Positions 1 through 7,712 of a stretch of 58,581 bases of DNA are shown here, in pieces. A model generated the notes under the pieces. The model was given only the letters and a program-made list of their open reading frames with translations. It searched no databases and was not told where the DNA came from. The stretch covers positions 1 to 58,581 of the forward strand of contig NZ_CP018336.1 of assembly GCF_001902295.1 (NCBI RefSeq), given 5' to 3'. Source of the stretch: Clostridium kluyveri. Its GTDB lineage: Bacteria; Bacillota; Clostridia; Clostridiales; Clostridiaceae. Made by a program: the position numbers and the translations under genes. Every line of letters begins with the position of its first letter. Position 1 is the stretch's first letter.

Positions 1-2826
1 ATGTCAATGGAGGCAGACACAAGAATACACATAGATAAATGGTTGGAAAATCTCGGATGGAATTTAGAAGGAAAAGATAAAAATGTATTTTTAGAACAAC
101 CCAGAAGTGAAACCGAAAGAAAAAAGTTAAAAGGGAAACGGCCTGATTATGTACTTTATTCGCAACGAAGAGATAAACCCATAATGGTTATAGAGGCAAA
201 GAGAAAAGGCGAAAGAGTTGATAGAGCCTTGGAACAAGGAGTAGGATATGCCAAACTATTAGGTGCTCCTATTGTTTTTGCTACTGATGGATTGTTTTGT
301 AAGTCATATCATACAAAATTTGATAAATCGTTGCTGCTAAATGGCGAAGAAGTAGATGAATTTTTAAGAGAATTATTAGCAATACAATATTTAAATACTT
401 ATGAAGTTAATACGATTTCACCAAAGGTACAATATTCAAGACAAGAATTAATTAAAATATTTAATGATGCTAATAATATGTTAAGGGGAGAGGGACTTAG
501 AGCAGGAATAGAAAGGTTTGGTGAATTTGCTAACATTCTCTTTTTGAAATTAATAAGTGAAAATGAGGAAAATAAGGAACTAGAAGGAGAGGAAGCTATT
601 CTTGAAGCAAGTTTTAGATGGAAATATATTAGAGAATTGAGTACTACTGACAGGATAGATTATATAAATAATATGGTATATCCTAAAATCAATAAATTAT
701 ATGGTGGAGATAATATATTCGATAAGCTTGCTATAAGGAACCCTAAAACGTTATCCCAAATAATCGATAAAATTGATCCTCTTACTTTAACAGATATTAA
801 TTCAGATGTTAAAGGGGATGCTTTTGAATATTTTTTAAAGGAATCGACTGCGTCTGGAAACGATCTTGGAGAGTATTTTACTCCGAGACATATTGTTAAG
901 ACTATGGTTAGGCTAGCTAATCCTAAAATAGGGGAAAAAGTTTATGATCCATTCTGTGGTACAGGAGGGTTATTGATAGAAAGTTTTAGACATATTTGGA
1001 ATACAATGCCTAGAAATGACACTACTAAAAAGATATTGACCGAGAAAACAATTTACGGTAATGAAATTACCAATACAGCAAGAATAACAAAAATGAATAT
1101 GATTTTGGCTGGAGATGGGCATAGTAATATTAAAATGGAAGATAGTTTAGCTAATCCAGTTGATGGAAGGTATGATGTGGTACTCACTAATATGCCATAC
1201 TCCCAAAAAACTGATTATGCTGATTTGTATGATGTAAAATCTAATAATGGTGATAGTATTTGCGTTCAGCACTGTATGAAATCAATAAATAAAACTGCTA
1301 ATGACGGAAGAATGGTAATTGTTGTTCCCGAAGGATTTTTATTCAGAAAAGATTTGGCTAAAACTAGAGAATATATGCTTAACAATTGTGAACTTCAAAG
1401 TATTATATCGCTTCCACAAGGTGTATTTTTGCCTTATACAGGAGTTAAAACTAATATTTTATATGCCACTAAAGTAAATAAAAAACATGTAAAAAAGCGT
1501 AGTAGTTATTGGTATTTTGAAGTCAAAAATGATGGTTATACTTTAGATAATCATCGTCGCAAAATTGAGGGGGATAATGATTTAAAAAGATATGAGGAAT
1601 ATAGAAAGCTTGATATTGATCAAAAAGAAGAGATGATTAATGTTGGATTTGATATAATATCTTTAGAAAGAATTAAAAAGAATTCGTATATACTAGTTGG
1701 AAATAGGTATAAAGATACAAATATTCAAAGACATAGTTATTACAATGTTATGTTGAAGGATATTGTAGAAATAATTGCAGGGCAGTCTCCTGAAGGTAAA
1801 TATTATAATCAAAATAATGAGGGAATGCCATTTTACCAAGGAAATTCTAATTTTGGGTATATGTATATAAATCCACCTATCAAATGGACAACACAAGTAA
1901 TAAAAAAAGCAGTACCTAATGATATTTTATTGTCAGTTCGTGCTCCGGTAGGAAAAATCAATATTTGTATGCATGATATATGTATTGGCAGAGGATTAAT
2001 GGCTTTACGAGCATATAATAATATTAATTATAAGTTTTTGTATTATATTATGTTGGGTCTTGAATCTCATTTAAATGAAATTTCTTCTGGTAGCACATTT
2101 AAAGGTATTACTAAGGAACAAATTAGTAAATTAGTAATACCGTTATATTCTCTTGATAAGCAACAAAAAATAGTATGTGAACTGGATAGTTATCAAAATA
2201 TTATCATAAATGCAAAACGTATTATGGATAGCTATAAGCCTTATGCTAATATTGATAAATATAATAAAATTAAGTTAAAAGATTTATGTATATTAATACA
2301 AAGAGGTAAAACTCCTAAATATGGAGAGTCTAATATTCAACTTATTAAATCGGGACAAGCCCGGGGTTTTTTTGATTTTGATTTTAATAAGAAGTATTAT
2401 GTTTCAGATGATTTTAAAATTGATCACAGGCTTCTAAAAAAGGGAGATGTATTATTAAATTCTACAGGCGTTGGAACCGCAGGGAGGGTTACATATTTTG
2501 AATTGGATGGGGATTGTTTAGTCGATGGTCATATAACCATATTGAGACCTGATAAAGATAAAATTAATCCAAAATATTTAATGTATGCCTTAAGTATTTT
2601 TTATGGATTTGATAAAATCGAACATATGGCATCGGGATCGAGTGGAAAAATTGAATTGAATTTGAGCGTAGTAAAAGATATAGAAATACCTGTTCCGGAT
2701 TTGAATATACAGAATAGAATAGTAGATGGGTTAGAAAACGAAAGAAAAATTATTATAAATCAAAAGAATGCTATTAATTTATTTACAAATAAAATCAACA
2801 ATAGAGTAGATGAACTGTTTTATTAA
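1..2826 (+). CDS. Single-chain restriction-modification protein (nuclease + N6-adenine methylase + specificity domains)
   Basis: A 941-residue protein joins three parts that are separate subunits in classical type I systems. Residues 1-125 look like the HsdR N-terminal nuclease fold, with a PD-(D/E)xK pattern (D49, then E65-A-K67). Residues 140-560 are an HsdM-like N6-adenine methylase, with FTPR at 293-296, SAM-binding DPFCGTGG at 316-323 and catalytic motif NMPY at 397-400 (a variant of NPPY). Residues 590-941 hold two HsdS-like target recognition units with conserved helices between them. There is no DEAD-box translocase, so it resembles AloI/CjeI-type IIB/IIG enzymes rather than type I. 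The window starts at its ATG, so a more upstream start cannot be excluded. Cytoplasmic defence against foreign DNA; probably a host gene outside the prophage. Confidence 0.85.
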   Translation: MSMEADTRIHIDKWLENLGWNLEGKDKNVFLEQPRSETERKKLKGKRPDYVLYSQRRDKPIMVIEAKRKGERVDRALEQGVGYAKLLGAPIVFATDGLFCKSYHTKFDKSLLLNGEEVDEFLRELLAIQYLNTYEVNTISPKVQYSRQELIKIFNDANNMLRGEGLRAGIERFGEFANILFLKLISENEENKELEGEEAILEASFRWKYIRELSTTDRIDYINNMVYPKINKLYGGDNIFDKLAIRNPKTLSQIIDKIDPLTLTDINSDVKGDAFEYFLKESTASGNDLGEYFTPRHIVKTMVRLANPKIGEKVYDPFCGTGGLLIESFRHIWNTMPRNDTTKKILTEKTIYGNEITNTARITKMNMILAGDGHSNIKMEDSLANPVDGRYDVVLTNMPYSQKTDYADLYDVKSNNGDSICVQHCMKSINKTANDGRMVIVVPEGFLFRKDLAKTREYMLNNCELQSIISLPQGVFLPYTGVKTNILYATKVNKKHVKKRSSYWYFEVKNDGYTLDNHRRKIEGDNDLKRYEEYRKLDIDQKEEMINVGFDIISLERIKKNSYILVGNRYKDTNIQRHSYYNVMLKDIVEIIAGQSPEGKYYNQNNEGMPFYQGNSNFGYMYINPPIKWTTQVIKKAVPNDILLSVRAPVGKINICMHDICIGRGLMALRAYNNINYKFLYYIMLGLESHLNEISSGSTFKGITKEQISKLVIPLYSLDKQQKIVCELDSYQNIIINAKRIMDSYKPYANIDKYNKIKLKDLCILIQRGKTPKYGESNIQLIKSGQARGFFDFDFNKKYYVSDDFKIDHRLLKKGDVLLNSTGVGTAGRVTYFELDGDCLVDGHITILRPDKDKINPKYLMYALSIFYGFDKIEHMASGSSGKIELNLSVVKDIEIPVPDLNIQNRIVDGLENERKIIINQKNAINLFTNKINNRVDELFY

Positions 2827-2849
2827 GATCTTTAACTATGTAGATGTTT

Positions 2850-2880
2850 AAAAGCCCCAGGACCAACCCCAGGGCTTTCA
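2850..2880. terminator. Terminator-like hairpin after the restriction enzyme gene
   Basis: AAAGCCC (2851-2857) pairs with GGGCTTT (2872-2878) around a CAGG/CC-rich centre. It lies 25 bases after the stop codon. No long T-run follows, so strength is uncertain. Confidence 0.6.
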
Positions 2881-3147
2881 CCAATTAGAACAATAATGAG
2901 TGACTTTAAAGTATTCTTATGACATTAATTATTATAACCAACTTTAAACATTTTATAATTATCCTGCCGTCAAATCAACGTTTTTTTATTTCTGTTGTCT
3001 GAAGGGCAGAGGTACAATATATAAAAAATGTCTATCCGGGAAACTCCGAACAGGAGGCGGATGATATTGGAGTTTTACATTCAAATTAGATTCTCAGCGT
3101 TAGTACATGTCTTTGTGGTTCCTTTGAAACTGTGAGATAAACTAAAG
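2881..3147. other. Intergenic region without a recognised gene
   Basis: This 267-base stretch between the restriction gene and the HxlR gene has no convincing ORF with a ribosome site. An AGGAGG sits near 3051 but opens no long frame. It may be the relic of a lost gene. Confidence 0.4.
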
Positions 3148-3468
3148 TTATGTTTCATTATGTATTTCATTATATGCCCTGGTACCCCAAATGCCAACCA
3201 TATCCAACGCCGGATAGATGGCCTTCCCTAATTCGGTCAAAGAATATTCCACGCGGGGCGGAACCTCATTATACTGCTTTCTAACAATAATCTTTTGTTT
3301 TTCCAGCTCTTGAAGATTTTTGGATAGCATAAAACTAGAGATCCCCTTTAGCCTTCTTTGCAGTTCGTTAAATCGAATAACTTCCTGCTGGTTTAATTCC
3401 CATGTAATTTGTATTTTCCATTTTCCGTTTAAGATACTCAAGGCATACTTTACAGGACATTCCTCCAT
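3148..3468 (-). CDS. HxlR-family transcriptional regulator
   Basis: The 106-residue protein is a single winged-helix domain of the HxlR family: a conserved Cys at position 4 followed by a V-K-Y-A-L-x-I-L-x-G-K-W pattern, a recognition helix around residues 35-55 and a proline-rich wing near residue 70. Members sense electrophiles or redox stress, often through the N-terminal Cys, and usually repress a neighbouring oxidoreductase. The gene is divergent from a nitroreductase, which fits that role. The ATG start has AGGAGA seven bases upstream. Local GC looks higher than in the phage genes, suggesting separate ancestry. Confidence 0.9.
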   Translation of the reverse strand: MEECPVKYALSILNGKWKIQITWELNQQEVIRFNELQRRLKGISSFMLSKNLQELEKQKIIVRKQYNEVPPRVEYSLTELGKAIYPALDMVGIWGTRAYNEIHNET

Positions 3469-3494
3469 ACATTATCTCCTTTACTTATATTTTT

Positions 3495-3550
3495 ATTACT
3501 TAGTAATAATATTTTCCGTACTTGATTTAATATTATCATGGAAGTACAAT
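3495..3550 (+). promoter_or_regulatory. Nitroreductase promoter with HxlR-type operator
   Basis: A promoter TTGATT (3522-3527), 17 bases, TACAAT (3545-3550) points to the nitroreductase. Upstream is a perfect palindrome ATTAC-TTA-GTAAT (3495-3507), similar to sites bound by YodB/HxlR proteins. A second inverted repeat, GTACTT...AAGTAC, overlaps the promoter. Autoregulation and repression of the divergent gene are inferred. Confidence 0.6.
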
Positions 3551-3587
3551 AAAGTCAAAAGTCAAATCAAAAAGGAAAGGATGATTT

Positions 3588-4130
3588 GTGATGAACACAT
3601 TAGAAGCAATTAAAGCAAGAAAAAGCCAGAGGAGCTATGCGCAAAATCCCGTTGAGGAAGAAAAGATCCAGCAATTGATCTCCGCGGCCAACAATGCCCC
3701 CAAAGCGGGAATTTTACATCTATCTGTTATAGAGAATCAAAATATCCTCAAAGCTCTCAATGACCAAACCTTAATCGCCTTGAAAAACTCAGGCAATGAC
3801 TTTTTGGTTAGCACGGCTTCTCTTGAAGGGTATCAGCCGTTATACGGTACGCCAGTTCTGCTTCTTTTTTCAGCTAAAAAAGGTGAACCCTATAGTGACG
3901 CTAATGCCTCTTGCGCTGCGGCCAATGCCACTATTGCCGCAACCGAACTTGGGCTTGGTTCCTGCTATGTGGTTTCTCCGCTGTTCGGAATAAAGGCGAA
4001 TCCTGAATTAGGGGAAAAAATCGGTATTCCTGAAGGTTTCAAACCCATCTGCGGTGTTCTGATAGGATACGCTAGTGGAAATGCCTTTGAGTCCCCCAAA
4101 CCTACAAATACTATCAATTACTGCAAATAA
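3588..4130 (+). CDS. Nitroreductase-family protein
   Basis: About 180 residues with the FMN-dependent nitroreductase fold: an N-terminal I-K-A-R-K-S-x-R-S-Y motif that binds FMN phosphate, an N-N-A-P-K-A segment near residue 35, and a C-terminal L-G-x-G-S-C-Y / G-I-P-E-G-F-K-P segment. The family reduces nitro compounds or quinones with NAD(P)H in the cytosol. A GTG (3588) and an ATG (3591) are both possible starts; AGGAAAGG at 3573-3580 fits either, and the ATG gives the usual N-terminus. The divergent HxlR gene is the likely regulator. The substrate is unknown. Confidence 0.9.
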   Translation: MMNTLEAIKARKSQRSYAQNPVEEEKIQQLISAANNAPKAGILHLSVIENQNILKALNDQTLIALKNSGNDFLVSTASLEGYQPLYGTPVLLLFSAKKGEPYSDANASCAAANATIAATELGLGSCYVVSPLFGIKANPELGEKIGIPEGFKPICGVLIGYASGNAFESPKPTNTINYCK

Positions 4131-4166
4131 GTACTTTGCTGTTTCAGGTTATATTTGTATGATTAA

Positions 4167-4198
4167 AAGCCCGTAGAAATCTTGAGTTTCTGCGGACT
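4167..4198 (+). terminator. Hairpin after the nitroreductase gene
   Basis: AAGCCCGTAGAAA pairs with TTTCTGCGGACTT with G-U wobbles, a 13-bp stem. The following sequence is only mildly T-rich. Confidence 0.5.
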
Positions 4199-4330
4199 TA
4201 CTTTACTAAAGATTACGTATGTCAAGTGTTTCAAAAGGGCATAACGGGAAGCGAACAAAATTAGATAGTAAATTGTTTACTAGTTTTAAAAAGTTCATAC
4301 GTGTAAGATAAATAAAAGGTACAAAGTAAG

Positions 4331-4372
4331 AAAACAAAGTAAATTAACTACTATAACTTACTTTGTTTTTTT
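4331..4372. terminator. Bidirectional terminator
   Basis: AAAACAAAGTAA (4331-4342) pairs with TTACTTTGTTTT (4358-4369), followed by more T. The stop codon of the minus-strand XRE gene lies inside the right arm, so the hairpin ends that gene and may also stop plus-strand transcripts. Confidence 0.75.
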
Positions 4373-4648
4373 ATAATGTTTTTTAATTATCATTGCAAGA
4401 TCTACTATAAAGTCTCTATCTTCAATGTCTTTCAAGTTCAAATTATATTTTTCTTTTGTCCTGCAGAGTAAATAATCTAAACTTACATTAAATATGTCTG
4501 CTAGTTTAACCAAGTTGTTTATACTAGGTTCAATATCTTGTGATTCGTAGCTGGAAATAGATTGCCTTGAAACACCTAACATTCTTCCTAATTCATCCTG
4601 GGTTAGCTCCTTCTCTTCTCTTAATTCTTTTAGCCTATCCCCAAACAT
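4358..4648 (-). CDS. XRE-family helix-turn-helix regulator
   Basis: The 96-residue protein has one N-terminal XRE helix-turn-helix (about residues 4-60; Q-D-E-L-G-R-M-L-G-V-S-R-Q-S-I-S-S-Y-E) and a short basic tail. This is the size of simple phage or plasmid repressors. AGGAGG lies just upstream of the ATG. It is followed by its terminator and preceded by a second XRE gene on the same strand. The target is unknown. Confidence 0.85.
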   Translation of the reverse strand: MFGDRLKELREEKELTQDELGRMLGVSRQSISSYESQDIEPSINNLVKLADIFNVSLDYLLCRTKEKYNLNLKDIEDRDFIVDLAMIIKKHYKKTK

Positions 4649-4724
4649 ATTTTGTTATCCTCCTAAATTTTGTTATACAATTTACAGTTTATAGGAAGAT
4701 CTATAATTTACTCTTTTATTCAAG

Positions 4725-4964
4725 TTATTTTTTCTTTTTTGAATAAAAAGGACAATAAAATTGTCCTTCGTAAAAATAAAGAAACAACATTATTGGACAC
4801 ATTGTAAATTCATTACATGTTTTTTTGATAAAGGGAATACTTATATAATTCATTTTATAAAGGGAAGTATTTTCTAGCTTACTTAAATAACTTTGGCTTA
4901 TACCAAGTCTTTCAGCCATTTGTTTCTGTGTAATGCCTAATTTATTTCTTATTGCTCTAAACAA
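4725..4964 (-). CDS. Small XRE-family regulator, TTG start
   Basis: About 79 residues with an XRE helix-turn-helix at residues 5-30 (T-Q-K-Q-M-A-E-R-L-G-I-S-Q-S-Y-L-S-K-L-E) and a Cys- and aromatic-rich C-terminal half. A GTG three codons upstream is inside the ribosome site, so the TTG at 4964, with GAGGTGG five bases before it, is the better start. It is divergent from the small plus-strand ORFs at 5.1-5.4 kb, with a palindromic operator between them. Confidence 0.75.
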   Translation of the reverse strand: MFRAIRNKLGITQKQMAERLGISQSYLSKLENTSLYKMNYISIPFIKKTCNEFTMCPIMLFLYFYEGQFYCPFYSKKKK

Positions 4965-5050
4965 ATAAACCACCTCGATTCTACATTATACGACAATATT
5001 CTCAAACTATAAATAATCAAATGTTGGAAAATGTAACTAATTGGTGAATG

Positions 5051-5069
5051 ATATTCCTCCTAGGAATAT
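5051..5069. promoter_or_regulatory. Palindromic operator between divergent XRE and small ORFs
   Basis: ATATTCCT-CCT-AGGAATAT is a perfect 8-bp inverted repeat with a 3-bp centre. It lies upstream of an AT-rich -10-like sequence near 5080 and of the minus-strand XRE gene. It is the natural candidate for an XRE dimer site. Confidence 0.5.
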
Positions 5070-5139
5070 TATTTGTGTTATTATATAAAGCAATAAAAGG
5101 TGCACCGTTTAAATTGAGTAACAAAGGAGGGGGCTTTAC

Positions 5140-5190
5140 ATGGTGAGTGAAACTTTAAGAAAAGTGGATATGTTAACAATTTTGTGGTAA
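5140..5190 (+). CDS. Putative 16-residue leader peptide
   Basis: A 16-codon ORF with an unusually good ribosome site (AAAGGAGGGGG) directly before the ATG, ending at TAA. It could be a leader peptide for the next ORF or a remnant of a longer gene. No family is recognised. Confidence 0.35.
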   Translation: MVSETLRKVDMLTILW

Positions 5191-5208
5191 TATGGTAGTA
5201 GTGAATCA

Positions 5209-5220
5209 GAACGGATGTTC
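5209..5220. promoter_or_regulatory. LexA/DinR-like SOS box
   Basis: GAAC-GGAT-GTTC fits the Gram-positive LexA core GAAC-N4-GTTC, and one further base on each side extends the symmetry (A/T). It lies about 40 bases upstream of the 49-residue ORF. Confidence 0.45.
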
Positions 5221-5258
5221 TATCAAATGGTATTATGTGGGACATAGGGGGTATAGAT

Positions 5259-5408
5259 TTGAAATTAGAAAAAGTTATTTTAGAAATAATGGAAATGGAG
5301 GATCTTAAGAAAATAGAACTAGTTGAATTAGATGAATGTATTGATAAAATCAATACATCAGTGGATAGTATTAAGTCATCTGCATTAGAAGCAACCCCTT
5401 TAATTTAA
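5259..5408 (+). CDS. Small acidic protein, possibly SOS-controlled
   Basis: A 49-residue ORF starting at TTG with AGGGGG seven bases upstream. It is Glu/Asp/Lys/Leu-rich with hydrophobic spacing that suggests one long helix or coiled coil, followed by a small polar tail. It has no recognised family. A LexA-like box lies just upstream and a strong terminator overlaps its stop. It could be a small regulator of the phage switch or of recombination; this is speculation. Confidence 0.5.
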   Translation: MKLEKVILEIMEMEDLKKIELVELDECIDKINTSVDSIKSSALEATPLI

Positions 5409-5420
5409 AGGGTTGCTTCT
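5387..5420. terminator. Bidirectional terminator
   Basis: AGAAGCAACCC (5387-5397) and GGGTTGCTTCT (5410-5420) form a perfect 11-bp stem around an AT-rich loop. It separates the small plus-strand ORF from the converging minus-strand XRE gene. Confidence 0.7.
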
Positions 5421-5425
5421 AGGAA

Positions 5426-5911
5426 TTAAATATTTAAATAAGGTTTTAGTTTTTCATAGTAAACCCTATTAATAACAGTAGTACCGTTTTCCCAATTTTT
5501 AAATGCTCTATAATCGATTCCTGTTAACTTTCCGGCGTGCCAATATGATAAATTGTGTTTGATTCTCCAATTTTTTATCATGTGGCTATAGTTGGAAAAT
5601 ATAAATTTATAGTAATCATCATAATAGTATTCTATGGATCTCTTTATAACTTTAGATATTTTTACTAGAATAGCAGGGGAGGGAAAGCACATTCCAGATT
5701 CATAATCTTGTATAGTTGAATGACTGACACCTATCAATTTTCCTAATTGATATTGTGATAAGTTTTTAATTAATCTACTTTTTTCTATACGGTTGCCAAC
5801 TGTTTCCTCACAAAGATGTTTATATAATTCTTCATACAAGTTGATGTAAACTTGTTGAGTAACGATTGCACTTTGGTACAAATGGCTTCTGCTCGCTGTA
5901 CCAAAGTGCAA
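5426..5911 (-). CDS. Double helix-turn-helix protein next to the recombinase
   Basis: Up to 161 residues with two XRE-like helix-turn-helix units. The first is near residues 40-85 (Q-L-G-K-L-I-G-V-S-H-S-T-I-Q-D-Y-E) and the second near 110-150 (H-A-G-K-L-T-G-I-D-Y-R-A-F-K-N-W-E). They are joined by an aromatic D-D-Y-Y-K-F-I linker. Similar proteins commonly sit beside large serine recombinases in clostridial elements, from my knowledge of such loci. The true start is unclear: the longest frame begins at TTG 5911 inside an inverted repeat and has no good ribosome site, so the N-terminus may be altered. Confidence 0.7.
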   Translation of the reverse strand: MHFGTASRSHLYQSAIVTQQVYINLYEELYKHLCEETVGNRIEKSRLIKNLSQYQLGKLIGVSHSTIQDYESGMCFPSPAILVKISKVIKRSIEYYYDDYYKFIFSNYSHMIKNWRIKHNLSYWHAGKLTGIDYRAFKNWENGTTVINRVYYEKLKPYLNI

Positions 5912-5927
5912 TGAAGGGTACTGTACC
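5867..5927. repeat. Inverted repeats adjoining the recombinase gene end
   Basis: TGCACTTTGGTAC (5867-5879) and GTACCAAAGTGCA (5898-5910) are a perfect 13-bp inverted repeat 18 bases apart. A third palindrome, GGTAC-T-GTACC, follows at 5917-5927. They lie immediately after the recombinase stop, where binding sites or attL half-sites are expected, but could also be an operator. Confidence 0.5.
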
Positions 5928-5928
5928 T

Positions 5929-7539
5929 CTAAAGAAGTAATTTTTTTTTATCTCCCCAGAACTTTATTGTGAGGTTCCCGGTATCTCCATCCCACAAAAC
6001 ACTATCTAGCATTACATTATATATAAGTTTTACTTCTTCGTCTTCTAGTTCATCTATTATCTGCATTTTATCTAAACATTTAAATATCATTTCTAGACTT
6101 AGGTCTGCCTGGGAAATTAAATTGGTAGAAGTCTCAACGTCAATTAACTTCTTCTGATGATCTTCTATTTCTCTATTAAGGTTTTCAATTTGTGGAATAA
6201 TATATTTAGCAGCAACAGGGCTAAGTGACATTTGGTTTACAAGATTTTCAATTTGTTTCTTTTTATTATCTATATCTTTTTTTATATTATCTATATTTTT
6301 AAATTCATAGGATTTAGTACTAAGGAGCTCCTTTTTGTATTCTTCTACTTCTTTTCTAAGTAAACCTTTATTAAGTGAATATTCTTTTAGCTTTTCTTTT
6401 AGAATTTTTTCTATATCGTCAGTTCTAACATTAGCATTGTCACATCTAGTATTTCCACTGGAGTTTTTTAGCGTACACTTATAATAAAATACTTTTCCGG
6501 ATTTATTTCTACCATGTATAACTTTCATATTGCTGCCGCATTTAGCACATTTTAAAATTCCTGTAAGTAGAGCATTATGGGTTTTTCCCAATCTTGGAGC
6601 CTTTTCTTTGTTTTCGTGTAATAATTTTTGAACCATTAACCAGTCTTTGGCATTTATTACACCTTCATGTTTAGCTATAGCTGCAATCCATTCTTCTACA
6701 TCTCTATATATGGCTTTACCACGTTTCTTATTATAAGTTAGAATACCATGCTTACCACCTGGATTTCCCACTACAGTCATCCCTAGATCGCTTAAATATA
6801 GAATAACATTTTTGTCGGCTTTGACATAAACCGGATTAACAAGGATGTCTTGAATACCACTCTTATTCCAAACATCCTTACCGGTTTTGGTTTTAATAAA
6901 GTTTTGATTCAGGTACTTAACAACTTGGCTTAAAGATTTTAATTCTAAATATTTATCATATATTAGTCTTACGGTTTTCATTTCATCAGAGACAGGAGTT
7001 AACTTGTGCATTTTTCGCTCTTTAAAATCTTGGTCAAAATAGATTATTTCCTCTGATTTAAACCCTAATGGAGTTTGTCCGCCTAACCAACGACCACTTT
7101 TGGCAAGCTCCAACATATTATCTCTTACACGTTCTGCAATAGTTTCTCTTTCTAGCTGTGCAAAGACACTGGCAATGTATATCATGGCCTTTCCCATTGG
7201 GGTACTTGTATCAAACTGCTCTTTTATACTTATAAAACTTACATTGTAATTTTGCAATAATTCTAAAGTAGATGAAAAATCAGCAACATTACGAGAAATT
7301 CTATCCAATCTATAGCATATTAGGACGTCAAATTTCTTATTTGACGCATCTTTTATCAATTCCTGAAATTTAGGTCTGTTTGTATTTCCGCCACTAAATC
7401 CTTCATCTTCATATATTATAAATTCCATAGTTTCACCGTAAAGTCTAGTACAATATTCCTGGCACATTTGTATTTGATTCTCTATGCTATCACCTTTACC
7501 GGTGAATTTTGATTTTCTTGAGTATATAGCTGCTATCAT
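5929..7539 (-). CDS. Large serine recombinase (phage integrase)
   Basis: The 536-residue protein has the three parts of large serine recombinases. A resolvase catalytic domain covers about residues 1-150, with nucleophile Ser7 in I-Y-S-R-K-S and a Y-R-L-D-R-I-S-R-N motif. A recombinase domain covers about 170-290. A zinc ribbon (C-A-K-C-G-S-N-M) with a coiled coil fills the C-terminal half. These enzymes integrate phages at short attB/attP sites without host factors and need a directionality factor to excise. The ATG at 7539 follows GAGGTG by seven bases; an ATG 15 bases upstream lacks spacing. The position at the phage's left edge suggests attL is just left of it. Confidence 0.95.
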   Translation of the reverse strand: MIAAIYSRKSKFTGKGDSIENQIQMCQEYCTRLYGETMEFIIYEDEGFSGGNTNRPKFQELIKDASNKKFDVLICYRLDRISRNVADFSSTLELLQNYNVSFISIKEQFDTSTPMGKAMIYIASVFAQLERETIAERVRDNMLELAKSGRWLGGQTPLGFKSEEIIYFDQDFKERKMHKLTPVSDEMKTVRLIYDKYLELKSLSQVVKYLNQNFIKTKTGKDVWNKSGIQDILVNPVYVKADKNVILYLSDLGMTVVGNPGGKHGILTYNKKRGKAIYRDVEEWIAAIAKHEGVINAKDWLMVQKLLHENKEKAPRLGKTHNALLTGILKCAKCGSNMKVIHGRNKSGKVFYYKCTLKNSSGNTRCDNANVRTDDIEKILKEKLKEYSLNKGLLRKEVEEYKKELLSTKSYEFKNIDNIKKDIDNKKKQIENLVNQMSLSPVAAKYIIPQIENLNREIEDHQKKLIDVETSTNLISQADLSLEMIFKCLDKMQIIDELEDEEVKLIYNVMLDSVLWDGDTGNLTIKFWGDKKKLLL

Positions 7540-7614
7540 AAAAATACACCTCATCTATAGAAATGCTATAATTTATAAAAATAAATTTAAATAAGTTTAA
7601 ATTTAATATAATTG

Positions 7615-7623
7615 TGGTATAAT
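7615..7623 (+). promoter_or_regulatory. Extended -10 promoter of the putative antitoxin RNA
   Basis: TG-G-TATAAT is a perfect extended -10 element with a weak TTTAAA -35 near 7596. The predicted start is about 7630, exactly where the 19-bp repeat begins. Confidence 0.6.
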
Positions 7624-7629
7624 ATGTTT

Positions 7630-7712
7630 AAAAGAAGCCGTTGCGGTTTCAACGTTATATGTTTTTAGTTCATTAAAAATGCACTTACTGGAATGGGTGC
7701 ATTTTTAGTTTT
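7630..7712 (+). ncRNA. Putative antisense RNA (antitoxin) convergent to a small membrane-protein gene
   Basis: A transcript of about 80 nt is predicted from the extended -10 at 7615-7623 to the hairpin at 7675-7706, with a T-rich tail. It runs against the 3' end of the minus-strand membrane-protein gene. No ORF with a ribosome site is present. Its 5' end carries a 19-bp sequence repeated in inverted orientation at 7917-7935. This is the layout of convergent type I toxin-antitoxin pairs such as txpA/ratA or bsrG/SR4. Expression is inferred. Confidence 0.5.
7675..7712. terminator. Bidirectional terminator shared by toxin mRNA and antisense RNA
   Basis: AAAAATGCAC (7675-7684) pairs with GTGCATTTTT (7697-7706), a perfect 10-bp stem. 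T-runs lie on both strands. The TAA stop of the minus-strand gene is inside the stem. Confidence 0.75.

Noticed and set aside
1..2826. Complete classical type I restriction system
   Set aside because: No translocase domain and no separate hsdR or hsdS gene in the window.
5867..5927. Definite attL site
   Set aside because: Symmetry is suggestive, but no matching core was seen near 57.5-58.5 kb, so only a candidate is reported.
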